Notes: a model not told the origin generated them from the sequence alone. Shown: positions 18,989 through 26,162, counted from the first letter of the stretch. The stretch: DNA of 33,081 nt from an uncultured Candidatus Saccharibacteria bacterium (GCA_947367795.1 CANBER010000010.1:1-33081); one strand, 5' to 3'. Translations and numbers: made by a program.

Positions 18989-19658
18989 ATGCAATCTAAA
19001 AGCAGAATGGTTATTATGGGGGGGTCCATGAAAAACCTCCCACTGGACAAATGATCATCTTGGCAATCCAACACCTCTTCGGAATGTTCGGCGCGACCGT
19101 GCTGGTACCGATCTTAGCCAATCAGGCCGCCGGTGCTGAAGTCTGGTCGATTGGCGTTGTGTTCACTATGTCCGGCGTTGGCACTTTGATCTATCATCTC
19201 TGTACTCGTGGCAAATCTCCCGTCTACCTTGGCAGCTCATTTGCTTTTATTGCACCGATGGTATCAGTATACCTTGCTGCTGGCGTGGGTGCTGCACAGA
19301 TCGGCATGGTTTTAGTTGGAGTGGCCTATATTGTACTGCATGAATAACGCTCAGGGATTTCTCCGCGTTTACTATACCCGGACCAGTCCTCGGCGGCGCC
19401 TCGCTTTTGCTTTATGGCTATATCGCGACTAATGGTCTACGCCGGATTCAGCGTGGTCGCGTCGATTTCGAGAATCCCAAACACGCCATCATCGTCTCAG
19501 CGATGCTGGTAATGGGTCTCGGTGGTGCTATTTGGGGCAAAGGCATGGTCCAGGTTTCCGGCATGAGCATGGCGGCCATCTTTGGTATCGCACTGAACTA
19601 TTTTGTGCCAGATCGTAGTGCAATTGACACACCTGAGCACCATGAGGCCACCAAATAG
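18989..19658 (+). pseudogene. uraA: Uracil/xanthine permease (NCS2 family) remnant
   Basis: Three pieces of one permease can be read. The start (ATG 18989 after GGAGG) runs out of frame at a run of seven G (19018-19024); adding one G restores MGGVHEKPPTGQMIILAIQH and the typical IQHLFGMFGATVLVP. The second piece (from 19051) ends at TAA just before 19350, after the PVYLGSSFAFIAPMV region. The third (about 19381-19658) is the C-terminal end (GGASLLLYGYIATNGLRRI, NPKHAIIVSAMLVMGLGGAI) with no intervening transmembrane helices. Roughly the middle 200 residues of a normal 400-450-aa permease are missing, so a deletion plus frameshift has inactivated it. The pieces keep good codon use, so decay looks recent. 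Variable cassettes B and C lie directly upstream. Confidence 0.88.
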
Positions 19659-19706
19659 CAGGCTCTATTCCATTCAAAACTCGCACCTGATTTTGGGAAT
19701 CTTCCC

Positions 19707-19745
19707 AAGGCGTTGTAAGAATTACAACGCCTTCTTACTTTTTAG
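19707..19745 (+). terminator. Intrinsic terminator after the permease remnant
   Basis: AAGGCGTTGTAA (19707-19718) pairs perfectly with TTACAACGCCTT (19722-19733) over a 3-nt loop, followed by CTTACTTTTT. Confidence 0.88.
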
Positions 19746-19755
19746 GCTAAAACCC

Positions 19756-19940
19756 TTGACGACTTGAAAGCTATGCCTTATTATAAACATAAGCTGGTAC
19801 GCTTCACAGGGGTTCCACTGACAAGTTTGGTGGAGTGTGGAGACTTTAAAAAACAAAAACAGCGGATTAAAACAAACCAATGTGCCCCATAGGGTGGGCG
19901 CGGATCAGCGAAAAACTAGCTCGAAAGGGCTAGTTTTTGT
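19756..19940 (+). ncRNA. Candidate small structured RNA with own promoter and terminator
   Basis: TTGACG (19756-19761), 17 bases and TATTAT (19779-19784) predict a start near 19791. The transcript would fold an imperfect hairpin from TTCACAGGGGTTCCAC to GTGGAGTGTGGAG (about 19803-19843), an unpaired A-rich stretch, then GTGCCCCATAGGGTGGGCG, and end in a terminator (AAAAACTAGC 19911-19920 / GCTAGTTTTT 19929-19938). No credible reading frame is present. The length of about 148 nt would suit a 6S-type or other regulatory RNA, but no class is recognised. AGGGTGGGCGCGG loosely recalls a T-box but lacks NACC and does not overlap the terminator. Confidence 0.55.
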
Positions 19941-19948
19941 AGTATCTA

Positions 19949-19977
19949 TTGACTTTCTGATCCAAGTGTGATATAAT
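19949..19977 (+). promoter_or_regulatory. Promoter of the 216-aa gene
   Basis: TTGACT (19949-19954), 17-base spacer ending GTGTGA, TATAAT (19972-19977). The region from AAGTGTGATA onward closely matches the obg promoter. It starts right after the small-RNA terminator. Confidence 0.85.
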
Positions 19978-20030
19978 GGAAGTATGGTCTACTTTTTGTC
20001 GGCCAAGCACAGAAAAAGGAGGGGTTCAAT

Positions 20031-20681
20031 ATGATTGCGATTGAACTAGGAGAGGCAATTGTTAACGCAGAAACCAGACTTAAAGGCGCCAAGGTCCAGG
20101 AAGGAGGTTTCGCTCGACCCAAGACCGGTCCGGCCAGGACTCAGGATAGCTATGCCGCCAATGATGGCATTGATCGGTGTTTTATCGTCTTCGGTCCACC
20201 CGTGGAAGAGGTCGTGACGATGTATGGTAAACACCTCACAGGTGACGATGCCGATTCGGTTCCGCTATTATTGGTCGAGTATGGCGCACCACACAATGAG
20301 GAAAGTTGGGTTTACACCATCGCGAGCGCACAGCTGGAGCTGATCCCGACTAAGCTGAAAGATTTCAAGGCTCCCGGGCATAATGTGCGTAAATTTGCCA
20401 TGATCCTTGCTGGAAAAATTCGGAGCATTCAGTGTGTTCGCCATGATATAATGTTACCGTCTCTGTTGTTGCCGGATGCGACCAAACATCGCAATGCTTT
20501 ATCGCTAATCTCGCGCGAACACCAGCTTGAGATGGTTTATCGTATTGCAACCAAAGCCGGACGCGTTCTGGGCAGCTATGACCGCTCGCAGAACTTGGTT
20601 ACGAAGTTTTCCTATACTCCACCAAGCTTCGTAATGTGGGGTGGTACTCCAATGGAGCGTCCGAAACTGCCCCGGTCTTAA
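20031..20681 (+). CDS. Hypothetical protein, 216 aa
   Basis: No family is recognised. The start is fixed by AGGAGGGG 7 nt before the ATG and by a consensus promoter. The sequence is globular with mixed charge and no signal peptide or membrane segment; a central stretch (DRCFIVFGPPVEEVVTMYGK, VPLLLVEYGAP) looks like alternating strands and helices. It is expressed alone: a terminator lies before its promoter and a double hairpin after its TAA. Its place among decayed and repeated DNA suggests an accessory gene, but codon use looks normal. Confidence 0.8.
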   Translation: MIAIELGEAIVNAETRLKGAKVQEGGFARPKTGPARTQDSYAANDGIDRCFIVFGPPVEEVVTMYGKHLTGDDADSVPLLLVEYGAPHNEESWVYTIASAQLELIPTKLKDFKAPGHNVRKFAMILAGKIRSIQCVRHDIMLPSLLLPDATKHRNALSLISREHQLEMVYRIATKAGRVLGSYDRSQNLVTKFSYTPPSFVMWGGTPMERPKLPRS

Positions 20682-20757
20682 GCATTGTGTCATACGCAAT
20701 GTAAACCGTATTTTATGGTTGCGTCCGAGACCTTATTGTCTTTGGACCGCCCCAAAC

Positions 20758-20809
20758 GGTGCTCAAATTACTTTTGAGCACCTGCAGGCCCGCTTCTCAG
20801 CGGGCCTTT
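20758..20809 (+). terminator. Tandem hairpins, second an intrinsic terminator
   Basis: GGTGCTCAAA (20758-20767) pairs with TTTGAGCACC (20773-20782). Then GGCCCGCT-TCTC-AGCGGGCC (20787-20806) is followed by TTTG. Together they end the 216-aa transcript and separate it from cassette D. Confidence 0.8.
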
Positions 20810-20840
20810 GTCAAACCTCATATATCGTCATTATAAGCCT

Positions 20841-21069
20841 ATCCTTCGTCCGTAGTGGGAGCGTCAATCTGGGCCTCGGTTCTCTGAGGGGCTTCGGCAT
20901 CAGTGGTTACGGCTGGTCTTCATCCTCTGTGGCGTTCACCTCTGTTACCTCTGCTACCGCACGCAGCTTCCTCTTCAATGCGTCTGGCGTCGGCCCGTCG
21001 GGCGGCCCGGACGGTCGTTGGCACGGTTTCCCCCTCCGCTGCCTAGCCTATTAGTTTATATATAGTACT
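20841..21069 (+). repeat. Variable cassette D (complete)
   Basis: The core 20845-21054 has 70 codons: FVRSGSVNLGLGSLRGFGIS, GYGWSSSSVAFTSVTSATAR, SFLFNASGVGPSGGPDGRWH, GFPLRCLAY-TAG. Conserved flank TATCCTTCGTCCG lies before it and TTTATATATAGTACT after it, as in copy B. An open frame from 20641 covers it, but its upstream part crosses the terminator, so no real gene is implied. A nested inverted repeat (21078-21192) separates it from the convergent copy E. Confidence 0.88.
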
Positions 21070-21077
21070 TGTAATTC

Positions 21078-21192
21078 ATGTCTAAGCTGCTATCAGGATT
21101 TCCAAGAACGGCGGGTGAGCCATCCGAAGTTGTACTCTTTCGAGTATACAACTTCTGATGTTCATAGAAATCCTGATAGTAGCTTAGATGTA
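21078..21192. repeat. Nested inverted repeat between cassettes D and E
   Basis: Outer arms 21078-21103 and 21167-21192 are complementary over 26 bases with a few mismatches (core AAGCTGCTATCAGGATTTC). Inner arms CATCCGAAGTTGTACTC (21121-21137) and GAGTATACAACTTCTGATG (21142-21160) form a second stem. It could extrude a cruciform or act as a long hairpin. It sits exactly at the 3' ends of two convergent cassettes. Confidence 0.85.
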
Positions 21193-21440
21193 TGATATCA
21201 AGCATTCTAGCTAGGTAGCGGAGGGGGAAAGCGCGCCAGCGTCCTCCGGATCCATCAGACGGGTAGACATCTGCATCTGTGAGTGCCATGCGGATTGCGG
21301 AAGCCCATGATGACACAATGAAATCGCCTGTAGACGAAGCTATGAGATAGCCGCTATATGCAGTAAATCTTAATGAGCCATACTCATTGAAAATATTTCC
21401 ACTACGGACGAAGGATAGAGAGGGTGAGTGTATATTATAA
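21193..21440 (-). repeat. Variable cassette E (divergent core)
   Basis: Minus strand from 21412: FVRSGNIFNEYGSLRFTAYS, GYLIASSTGDFIVSSWASAI, RMALTDADVYPSDGSGGRWR, AFPLRYLAR, reading on past the usual stop into the inverted repeat. The left flank CTATCCTTCGTCCG and a TATAATATA upstream match copies A, C and F. The core is diverged from the A/C/D/G group. It lies downstream of the pilin gene, beyond its terminator. Confidence 0.83.
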
Positions 21441-21451
21441 TAATGTTTTAT

Positions 21452-21480
21452 ACAAAAAGCGCCCACTGTAGTGGGTGCTG
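21452..21480 (-). terminator. Intrinsic terminator of the pilin gene
   Basis: Minus strand: GCACCCAC-TACA-GTGGGCGC followed by TTTTTG, 12 nt or so beyond the pilin stop. Confidence 0.85.
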
Positions 21481-21491
21481 GGAGTTTGTGA

Positions 21492-21923
21492 TTATCCGAT
21501 GAATTGAGTAAAGAGGATAAAGGCGTTTTCTGATGGGGGTGGGGTGGTGGTAACACTGCCGATGGCATTGAGGACAAAATTGACGATAGCGAAGGCAAGT
21601 ACTGCGATGATTAAGCCGATAATGGCGTAGAGGATGGTGTTTTTGGCGTCGGTGATTTTTTTGCTGTCACCGCCAGAGATGATGTAGCGGACACCGCCCC
21701 AAACTAACATGATGACGGAAATTGCGCCAACGATATAAAGAACGACATTGGTGATGCGGGTAAAGACGCCTTCTGGGCCAATGAGCTCGGTGGGCATGCT
21801 GTCGGCGCGGGCGGCTTCGGCACCTTCTTGGACGGTAAGGGCCATAGCTTTGCCGGCGCAAAGAGTAGCAACGGTGGAAATACCGGTGATGATTTGTAAA
21901 ACGTTTTTGGTGAACTTCTTCAT
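21492..21923 (-). CDS. TrbC/VirB2-like pilin
   Basis: A 143-aa protein with a type I signal peptide (basic MKKFTKNVLQ, hydrophobic core, likely cleavage after KAMA near residue 28) and two transmembrane helices (about 56-82 and 93-119) joined by the short loop GGVRYIISGGDSKKITDAKN. This is the architecture of TrbC/VirB2 pilins of type IV secretion systems, common in Patescibacteria, where they are thought to help in DNA uptake or host contact. The C-terminal tail SVTTTPPPSENAFILF is an extension. No VirB4 or VirB6 gene is nearby. A TATAAT box (21981-21976) and a palindrome at the expected start of transcription lie upstream; a terminator follows. Confidence 0.85.
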   Translation of the reverse strand: MKKFTKNVLQIITGISTVATLCAGKAMALTVQEGAEAARADSMPTELIGPEGVFTRITNVVLYIVGAISVIMLVWGGVRYIISGGDSKKITDAKNTILYAIIGLIIAVLAFAIVNFVLNAIGSVTTTPPPSENAFILFTQFIG

Positions 21924-21950
21924 CCTAAATCTCGCAGTTAATTGTTATCT

Positions 21951-21981
21951 GCGCTTTTGAAAGCGCTTTTATACATTATAT
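21951..21981 (-). promoter_or_regulatory. Pilin promoter with palindrome at the transcription start
   Basis: Minus-strand TATAAT (21981-21976) is followed by the perfect palindrome GCGCTTTT-G-AAAAGCGC (21951-21967), which covers the expected start site. It may be an operator or a leader hairpin. The -35 region is weak, so activation or repression is plausible. Confidence 0.55.
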
Positions 21982-22038
21982 CATAAGTTGGAAAAAATGG
22001 TGAAAGTGTGTGGGGTGGGAGAAAATGGGCGTCGACTC

Positions 22039-22068
22039 AAAAAGGAAATGTTTGCATTTTCTTTTTTC
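22039..22068 (-). terminator. Terminator downstream of tRNA-Ser(GCT)
   Basis: Minus strand: AAAAAGAAAATG-CAAA-CATTTCCTTTTT. The stem is A/T-rich and ends in a T-run, about 110 nt after the tRNA. Confidence 0.6.
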
Positions 22069-22125
22069 GCCTCCTACAGCGATCGTCCTCCCGCTTCGCG
22101 AGAGTCCCATCTCCCAGGACTTGGA

Positions 22126-22177
22126 GCCATCAAATTTAAATAGCCATACTAGCGTATGACTTTTTAAATTTGATGGC
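22126..22177. repeat. Perfect inverted repeat abutting the tRNA-Ser(GCT) 3' end
   Basis: GCCATCAAATTTAAA (22126-22140) and TTTAAATTTGATGGC (22163-22177) are perfectly complementary over 15 bases, with an inner CATAC/GTATG stem. The right arm contains the encoded CCA of the tRNA (22174-22176). Confidence 0.85.
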
Positions 22178-22266
22178 GGAGGGTGGGAGATTCGAACTCC
22201 CGCTCCAGGTCTCCCCAGACTAACGATTTAGCAAACCGTCCCCTTCAGCCACTTGGGTAACCCTCC
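22174..22266 (-). tRNA. tRNA-Ser(GCT)
   Basis: Ninety-three nt including an encoded CCA. The acceptor GGAGGGT pairs with ACCCTCC; the D arm, the anticodon loop TTGCTAA (anticodon GCT), a long class II variable arm and T arm GGTTCGAATCT-like (GAGTTCGAATCTC) are all visible. Reads AGC and AGU. Transcribed on the minus strand. Confidence 0.95.
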
Positions 22267-22350
22267 AGATTTTATGGTTTTATTATAGCACAGAAAATCG
22301 GAGAATGTGGAAAAACGTACAAGATGATGTTTTTGTGGTACAATAAATTT

Positions 22351-22818
22351 ATGGTAAAATCATCGGACGTAATTAGCTGGGAGGCGGAAGAATACGTCGT
22401 CCGCGATAAAAATGCTTGGTGGTATGTGGGATTGGTGGCAGTAGGACTAGTGCTTTGCGGAATCGCGATCCTAGTGCAGGCTTGGACGTTTTTGGTGGTA
22501 ATCATCTTGAGCGTGTTTGCGCTAATTATATACGCATTGCGGCCGCCGAGGATTTTGCATTATTCCCTGAGCAATAAAGGTTTGAGTGAGGGGGATAGAG
22601 TATATGATTATGCGGATTTTAAAGCATTTGGGATTTTAAGAGAAGGTAACCATTTTGCAATTGTTTTGATACCGAGGAAACGGTTTGCGCCACGGGTGAC
22701 TGTATATTTTCCGGAGAACCGGGGTGAGCAGATTGTAGATATGTTTGGGGCGAGACTCCCGATGGAAGAAGTAAAACTTGATATGTTGGATAAATTGATA
22801 AAGTTCTTGCGCATTTGA
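22351..22818 (+). CDS. Two-helix membrane protein, 155 aa
   Basis: A small membrane protein whose family is not named with confidence. A short cytoplasmic N-terminus (SWEAEEYVVRDKNAWWY) leads into two adjacent transmembrane helices (24-43 and 45-63), then a soluble C-terminal half with beta-rich pattern (ILHYSLSNKGLSEGDRVYDYADFKAFGILRE, FAIVLIPRKRFAPRVTVYFPE) resembling bacterial PH-like domains. Similar proteins occur widely in Patescibacteria by recollection. The ATG at 22351 is preferred over an in-frame ATG at 22324, because TACAAT (22339-22344) lies exactly 6 nt before it, a leaderless start. Confidence 0.85.
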   Translation: MVKSSDVISWEAEEYVVRDKNAWWYVGLVAVGLVLCGIAILVQAWTFLVVIILSVFALIIYALRPPRILHYSLSNKGLSEGDRVYDYADFKAFGILREGNHFAIVLIPRKRFAPRVTVYFPENRGEQIVDMFGARLPMEEVKLDMLDKLIKFLRI

Positions 22819-22880
22819 AAATGGTTGTGTTATAATGATAAATATACGTTATGTAATTAACAATAAAGAAGGTGGGTAAT

Positions 22881-23363
22881 ATGAACCAAAATCGTAAAGA
22901 TAACGATCTGCAGCGTGCGATCGACGAGATCACTCAAAAGGGTGGCTCGAACAATCCGAAGCCGGCAGGTGCTGCTCCAACGAGCCAGCCGCCGGCAGGA
23001 ATGATGCCGCCACAGCAGGCGCAACCGGCTCCGCAGATGCGGACGCCAGCTCCGGCTCCTGGTCCACAGATGAGCATGCCAAGTATGGCTCCAATGGGCG
23101 GAAGTTTTGGTCGTCCGATGAGTTACGGTGCTGATATTTCTAAGGTGAAGGAAGCGGCACTCAAAGAGCTATTCCCGATCATGGACCGTGTAGAAGTTGA
23201 GCCAGAAAAGCGTTTCTTGCTTTATCAGGAGATGTTGAATACGATGCGCGATAAGGCGGTGATTGCTCCGGCTTATGAGGCAGCACGCCAGATCCGTGAT
23301 GATAAGGTGCGGGCTGACTCCCTGCTTTATCTGATTAATAGCATTGATGAAATGAGCTTGTAG
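22881..23363 (+). CDS. Proline-rich hypothetical protein, 160 aa
   Basis: The family is not recognised. TGTGTTATAAT (22826-22836) with TTGCGC upstream forms the promoter, and AAGGTGG precedes the ATG at 22881; an in-frame GTG at 22872 would fall inside that ribosome site. Residues 1-30 are polar, 31-80 form a Pro/Gln/Met/Ala-rich disordered stretch, and the last 75 residues form a charged helical domain (KEAALKELFPIMDRVEVEPEKR, AYEAARQIRDDKVRADSLLY). The layout suits an adaptor or scaffold with a helical docking domain, which is inference. Its transcript ends at the hairpin at 23379-23405. Confidence 0.85.
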   Translation: MNQNRKDNDLQRAIDEITQKGGSNNPKPAGAAPTSQPPAGMMPPQQAQPAPQMRTPAPAPGPQMSMPSMAPMGGSFGRPMSYGADISKVKEAALKELFPIMDRVEVEPEKRFLLYQEMLNTMRDKAVIAPAYEAARQIRDDKVRADSLLYLINSIDEMSL

Positions 23364-23378
23364 GATTTGAGCTCTAGC

Positions 23379-23406
23379 AAAATCACCCCAGTTTGGGGTG
23401 ATTTTG
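23379..23406. terminator. Intrinsic terminator
   Basis: AAAATCACCCCA (23379-23390), loop GTT, TGGGGTGATTTT (23394-23405). The perfect 12-bp stem with A-run and T-run works for the gene upstream. Confidence 0.9.
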
Positions 23407-23465
23407 GGTTTGGAGAAAGTAGGTTTAGAACTATAATATAAATAAGGTATAAATAAAGGAGGACA

Positions 23466-24470
23466 ATGCCAGATCAGGATAAAGTGAACGTGAGTGAGCA
23501 AATGGGGGTGGCTTCGCCGGATGTTCAGACCAAAAAGAAGCGAGAGCATAAGGCGGGACGATCTACGGGGTGGATTATAACCGTGGTGATATTGAGTTTG
23601 GCAGTGTTAGGTTTGGCTGGGTTTTTGACCTATCATTTGCTCGTAACTGATACAAAATCGGAAGAAAAGGAGTGCGAGACGATATGTGAGACGACGGACG
23701 GAGATGATGTAGGGAGTGGCGAGGTGAAACCGCCAGTTTCTACGGTAAAAGATGATGAAGAAGTAAGGGAGATCGCCGGTAAGTTATATGATGTAGCTGT
23801 AAAAACAGTTTACGATGGTGAGACTTTTCATCCGAATCTAGTACATACTTACAACGAAATGATGCCACTATATAAACCAGAGGGCTTAAAGACGTCGACT
23901 AAGCTGATTTTGTCGTATGGCTTTGGGTTTGTGGGTGATTCTTCTGAGTTTGAGAAGAAAAGTAGGCCGATCTTTGATGGTAGGTTGAAGGAGGCTTTGG
24001 TGGCAGAACTGGGAAAAAATGGGTTTGTGGAATATGAATACCGACCGACGTTTGCAACCGAATATATTAATCAAGAGTTAGGGATAGTGTGCGCGTTAAG
24101 CTCAGCTGGGATGCCATTTGGGGTAGGGTGCAGTTCGGTGAAGTGGTACAGCACGGAAGATTGGGAGTTTATTAATGATTTGGCTGAGGCGTTTAAAGAG
24201 AAAAAAGGTGAATATCCGTATTATTTGAAAGGAAATCCTAAACAGATTGAAGATAGTGGGTATGAACAATATCAGAAGATTCATGTTAGCTTGGCTGATG
24301 CAGGGGCGAGCTTTTATCGGGTGAATCCGGAGAGTGAGTGGAAGTTTTTCCGTGACGGTCAGGATGCAGGCTCGTGTGAGGAATACAATACGGAGGAATT
24401 GAGAAAAGCGTTTATTGGGGAGACGTGCTGGTATGAAGCGAATGGCAAAACTGGCGTAGTGAAGCCATAA
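23466..24470 (+). CDS. Membrane-anchored extracytoplasmic protein, 334 aa
   Basis: No family recognised. TATAAT (23432-23437) with a TTTGGA -35 and AAAGGAGG before the ATG support the start. A Lys/Arg-rich cytoplasmic tail of about 33 residues (QTKKKREHKAGR) precedes one transmembrane helix (35-59), and about 270 residues lie outside. The outer part has several cysteines (CETICETTDG, VCALSSAGMPFGVGCSS, SCEEYN, TCWYE) that could form disulfides. Aromatic-rich stretches suggest a compact folded domain. The gene stands alone and converges on groEL across a shared terminator. Confidence 0.82.
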   Translation: MPDQDKVNVSEQMGVASPDVQTKKKREHKAGRSTGWIITVVILSLAVLGLAGFLTYHLLVTDTKSEEKECETICETTDGDDVGSGEVKPPVSTVKDDEEVREIAGKLYDVAVKTVYDGETFHPNLVHTYNEMMPLYKPEGLKTSTKLILSYGFGFVGDSSEFEKKSRPIFDGRLKEALVAELGKNGFVEYEYRPTFATEYINQELGIVCALSSAGMPFGVGCSSVKWYSTEDWEFINDLAEAFKEKKGEYPYYLKGNPKQIEDSGYEQYQKIHVSLADAGASFYRVNPESEWKFFRDGQDAGSCEEYNTEELRKAFIGETCWYEANGKTGVVKP

Positions 24471-24486
24471 AAAGAAAGGCGATATA

Positions 24487-24515
24487 AAAATAGCCCCCTC
24501 TCGGGGGCTATTTTG
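24487..24515. terminator. Bidirectional terminator between convergent genes
   Basis: AAAATAGCCCCC (24487-24498), loop TCTC, GGGGGCTATTTT (24503-24514). It ends both the plus-strand membrane protein gene and minus-strand groEL. Confidence 0.93.
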
Positions 24516-24526
24516 TGGGGGATGAT

Positions 24527-26143
24527 TTAGTACATGCCGCCCATGTCTGGTGTAGCGGGAGCTTGTTTTTCCGGCAGATCGACGATGAGGGCACCCATAG
24601 TAATGGCGGTAGCAGCGATGCTAGTAGCGCTCTGGACGGCTTCTTTGGTGACTTTGGCTGGGTCGATAACTCCGGATTTTTTGAGGTCAATAATTCCCTG
24701 TTCGGGCGTCATGACATTGATACCGAAGCCAGGTTTGGCTTTTTCGACTTCAGCGAGAAGAGCCTGAGAATTGAGGCCGGCATTTTCCATGATATGGATG
24801 AATGGGGCTTTGAGGGCTTTTTGGACGATCTTGGCGCCATCGTTGTCAGCTTTGAGAGAAGTGGCGAGATTGACTAATGTCACGCCACCACCGGTGACGA
24901 TACCTTCGGCCAGAGCGGCTTTGGTAGCGGCAACGGCATCATCAACGCGAAACTTCTTTTCGTCGATTTCGGTTTCGGAAGCGCCACCGACTTTGATGAT
25001 GGCGACTTTGCCGAGTAAGGCGGCAGCCCGTTTTTCGAGCTCTTCGCGAGCGTAATCAGACTTTTCGAGCTTGGCTTGAGATTGAATAAGGCTGATACGG
25101 TCGGAAATGGCGGATTTATTGCCGGCACCTTTGATAATGGTGGTTTCGTCTTTGGTGGCGATGATTTTGCTGCAGGTACCAAGGACCTCCATGCCGACTT
25201 CTTCGAGTTTCATGCCTTTGTCGCTGGAAACCACAGTGGCGTCAGTGAGAATGGCGATGTCTTCCATGATTTCTTTGCGGCGGTCACCGAAAGAGGGGGC
25301 TTTGAGGACGAGGGTATTGAAAACGCCTTTGAGCTTGTTGAGCACGAGGACGGAGAGAGCTTCGCCTTCGACTTCTTCGGCGATGATGACAAGGTCTTTG
25401 CGACCAGATTGGGCGCATTGCTCAAGAAGTGGTAGGAGCTCACTGGCGCTGCTGATCTTTTTGTCGGTGATCAGGATGAGAGGCTTCTCAAAAATGGCTT
25501 CTTGGCGGTTGGTATCAGTGACAAAGAAAGGCGAAGAGTAACCTTTGTCGTAGGTGAAACCTTCGACGATTTCTTGTTCCATTTCGAGGCCTTGGCCTTG
25601 TTCGACGGTGACGACGCCGTCTTTGCCGATTTTGCTAATAACATCAGCGATGAGTTTGCCGATCTCTGGATCGCCGGCGGAAATGGAGGCAACCTCGGCG
25701 ACTTTGCTGTCGTGGCCTTCGATTTGCTCGGCGGATTTTTCGATGCCTTTGATGATTTCGACACCGGCGTTTTCAATTCCCTGGCGGAGTTCCATGGGAT
25801 TGACACCGGCAGCGATGAGCTTGTTGGCTTCAGCGAGAATGTGGTAAGTCAAAACTGTGACAGTGGTGGTGCCATCGCCGGCGACTTTGTTGAGTTTTTC
25901 GGCGGCGGATTTGATGAGCTTGGCGCCGATAGCTTCGCCGAGGTTTTCGTCGGTAGAACCAAGATCGACGGCTTCAGCGACGGTCACGCCGTCATGCGTG
26001 ATGGTGGGGGCACCGTAGGATTTTTCGATGACAACGTTTTGACCTTTGGGGCCGAAGGTGACTTTGACGGCATCGTAGAGTTGTTTGGCGCCGCTGAGGA
26101 TTTTGTCGCGGGCTTCGTTGGTATAGAAGATTTTCTTTGGCAT
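24527..26143 (-). CDS. groEL: Chaperonin GroEL
   Basis: The 60-kDa chaperonin that folds proteins in a double ring with GroES. Full length at 538 aa: VKVTFGPKGQNVVIEKSYGAP and THDGVTVA near the N-terminus, the ATPase motif AGDGTTTVTVL (about 85-95), EVEGEALSVLVLNKLKG in the apical domain, the signature region AAVEE-like ALAEGIVTGGGVTLVN, and a Gly/Met end (DMGGMY). It lies downstream of groES with 288 bp between, filled by a long inverted repeat, and probably belongs to the same CIRCE-controlled transcript. The ribosome site before the ATG is AAGGAAT. Confidence 0.98.
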   Translation of the reverse strand: MPKKIFYTNEARDKILSGAKQLYDAVKVTFGPKGQNVVIEKSYGAPTITHDGVTVAEAVDLGSTDENLGEAIGAKLIKSAAEKLNKVAGDGTTTVTVLTYHILAEANKLIAAGVNPMELRQGIENAGVEIIKGIEKSAEQIEGHDSKVAEVASISAGDPEIGKLIADVISKIGKDGVVTVEQGQGLEMEQEIVEGFTYDKGYSSPFFVTDTNRQEAIFEKPLILITDKKISSASELLPLLEQCAQSGRKDLVIIAEEVEGEALSVLVLNKLKGVFNTLVLKAPSFGDRRKEIMEDIAILTDATVVSSDKGMKLEEVGMEVLGTCSKIIATKDETTIIKGAGNKSAISDRISLIQSQAKLEKSDYAREELEKRAAALLGKVAIIKVGGASETEIDEKKFRVDDAVAATKAALAEGIVTGGGVTLVNLATSLKADNDGAKIVQKALKAPFIHIMENAGLNSQALLAEVEKAKPGFGINVMTPEQGIIDLKKSGVIDPAKVTKEAVQSATSIAATAITMGALIVDLPEKQAPATPDMGGMY

Positions 26144-26162
26144 TTTGTGATTCCTTATTTAT

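Noticed and set aside
19876-19945. T-box riboswitch upstream of the gene at 20031
   Set aside because: AGGGTGGGCGCGG only loosely resembles the T-box core, it lacks the NACC part and does not overlap the terminator, and the downstream gene has its own promoter and is not a synthetase or amino-acid gene.
20641-21054. 137-aa plus-strand frame ending in cassette D
   Set aside because: Its start lies inside the previous gene and it runs through a double-hairpin terminator, so it is not a real gene for the cassette.
21056-21598. 180-aa minus-strand frame covering cassette E and the region near the pilin end
   Set aside because: It starts inside the pilin gene in another frame, crosses the pilin terminator and reads through the inverted repeat; only the cassette portion is meaningful.
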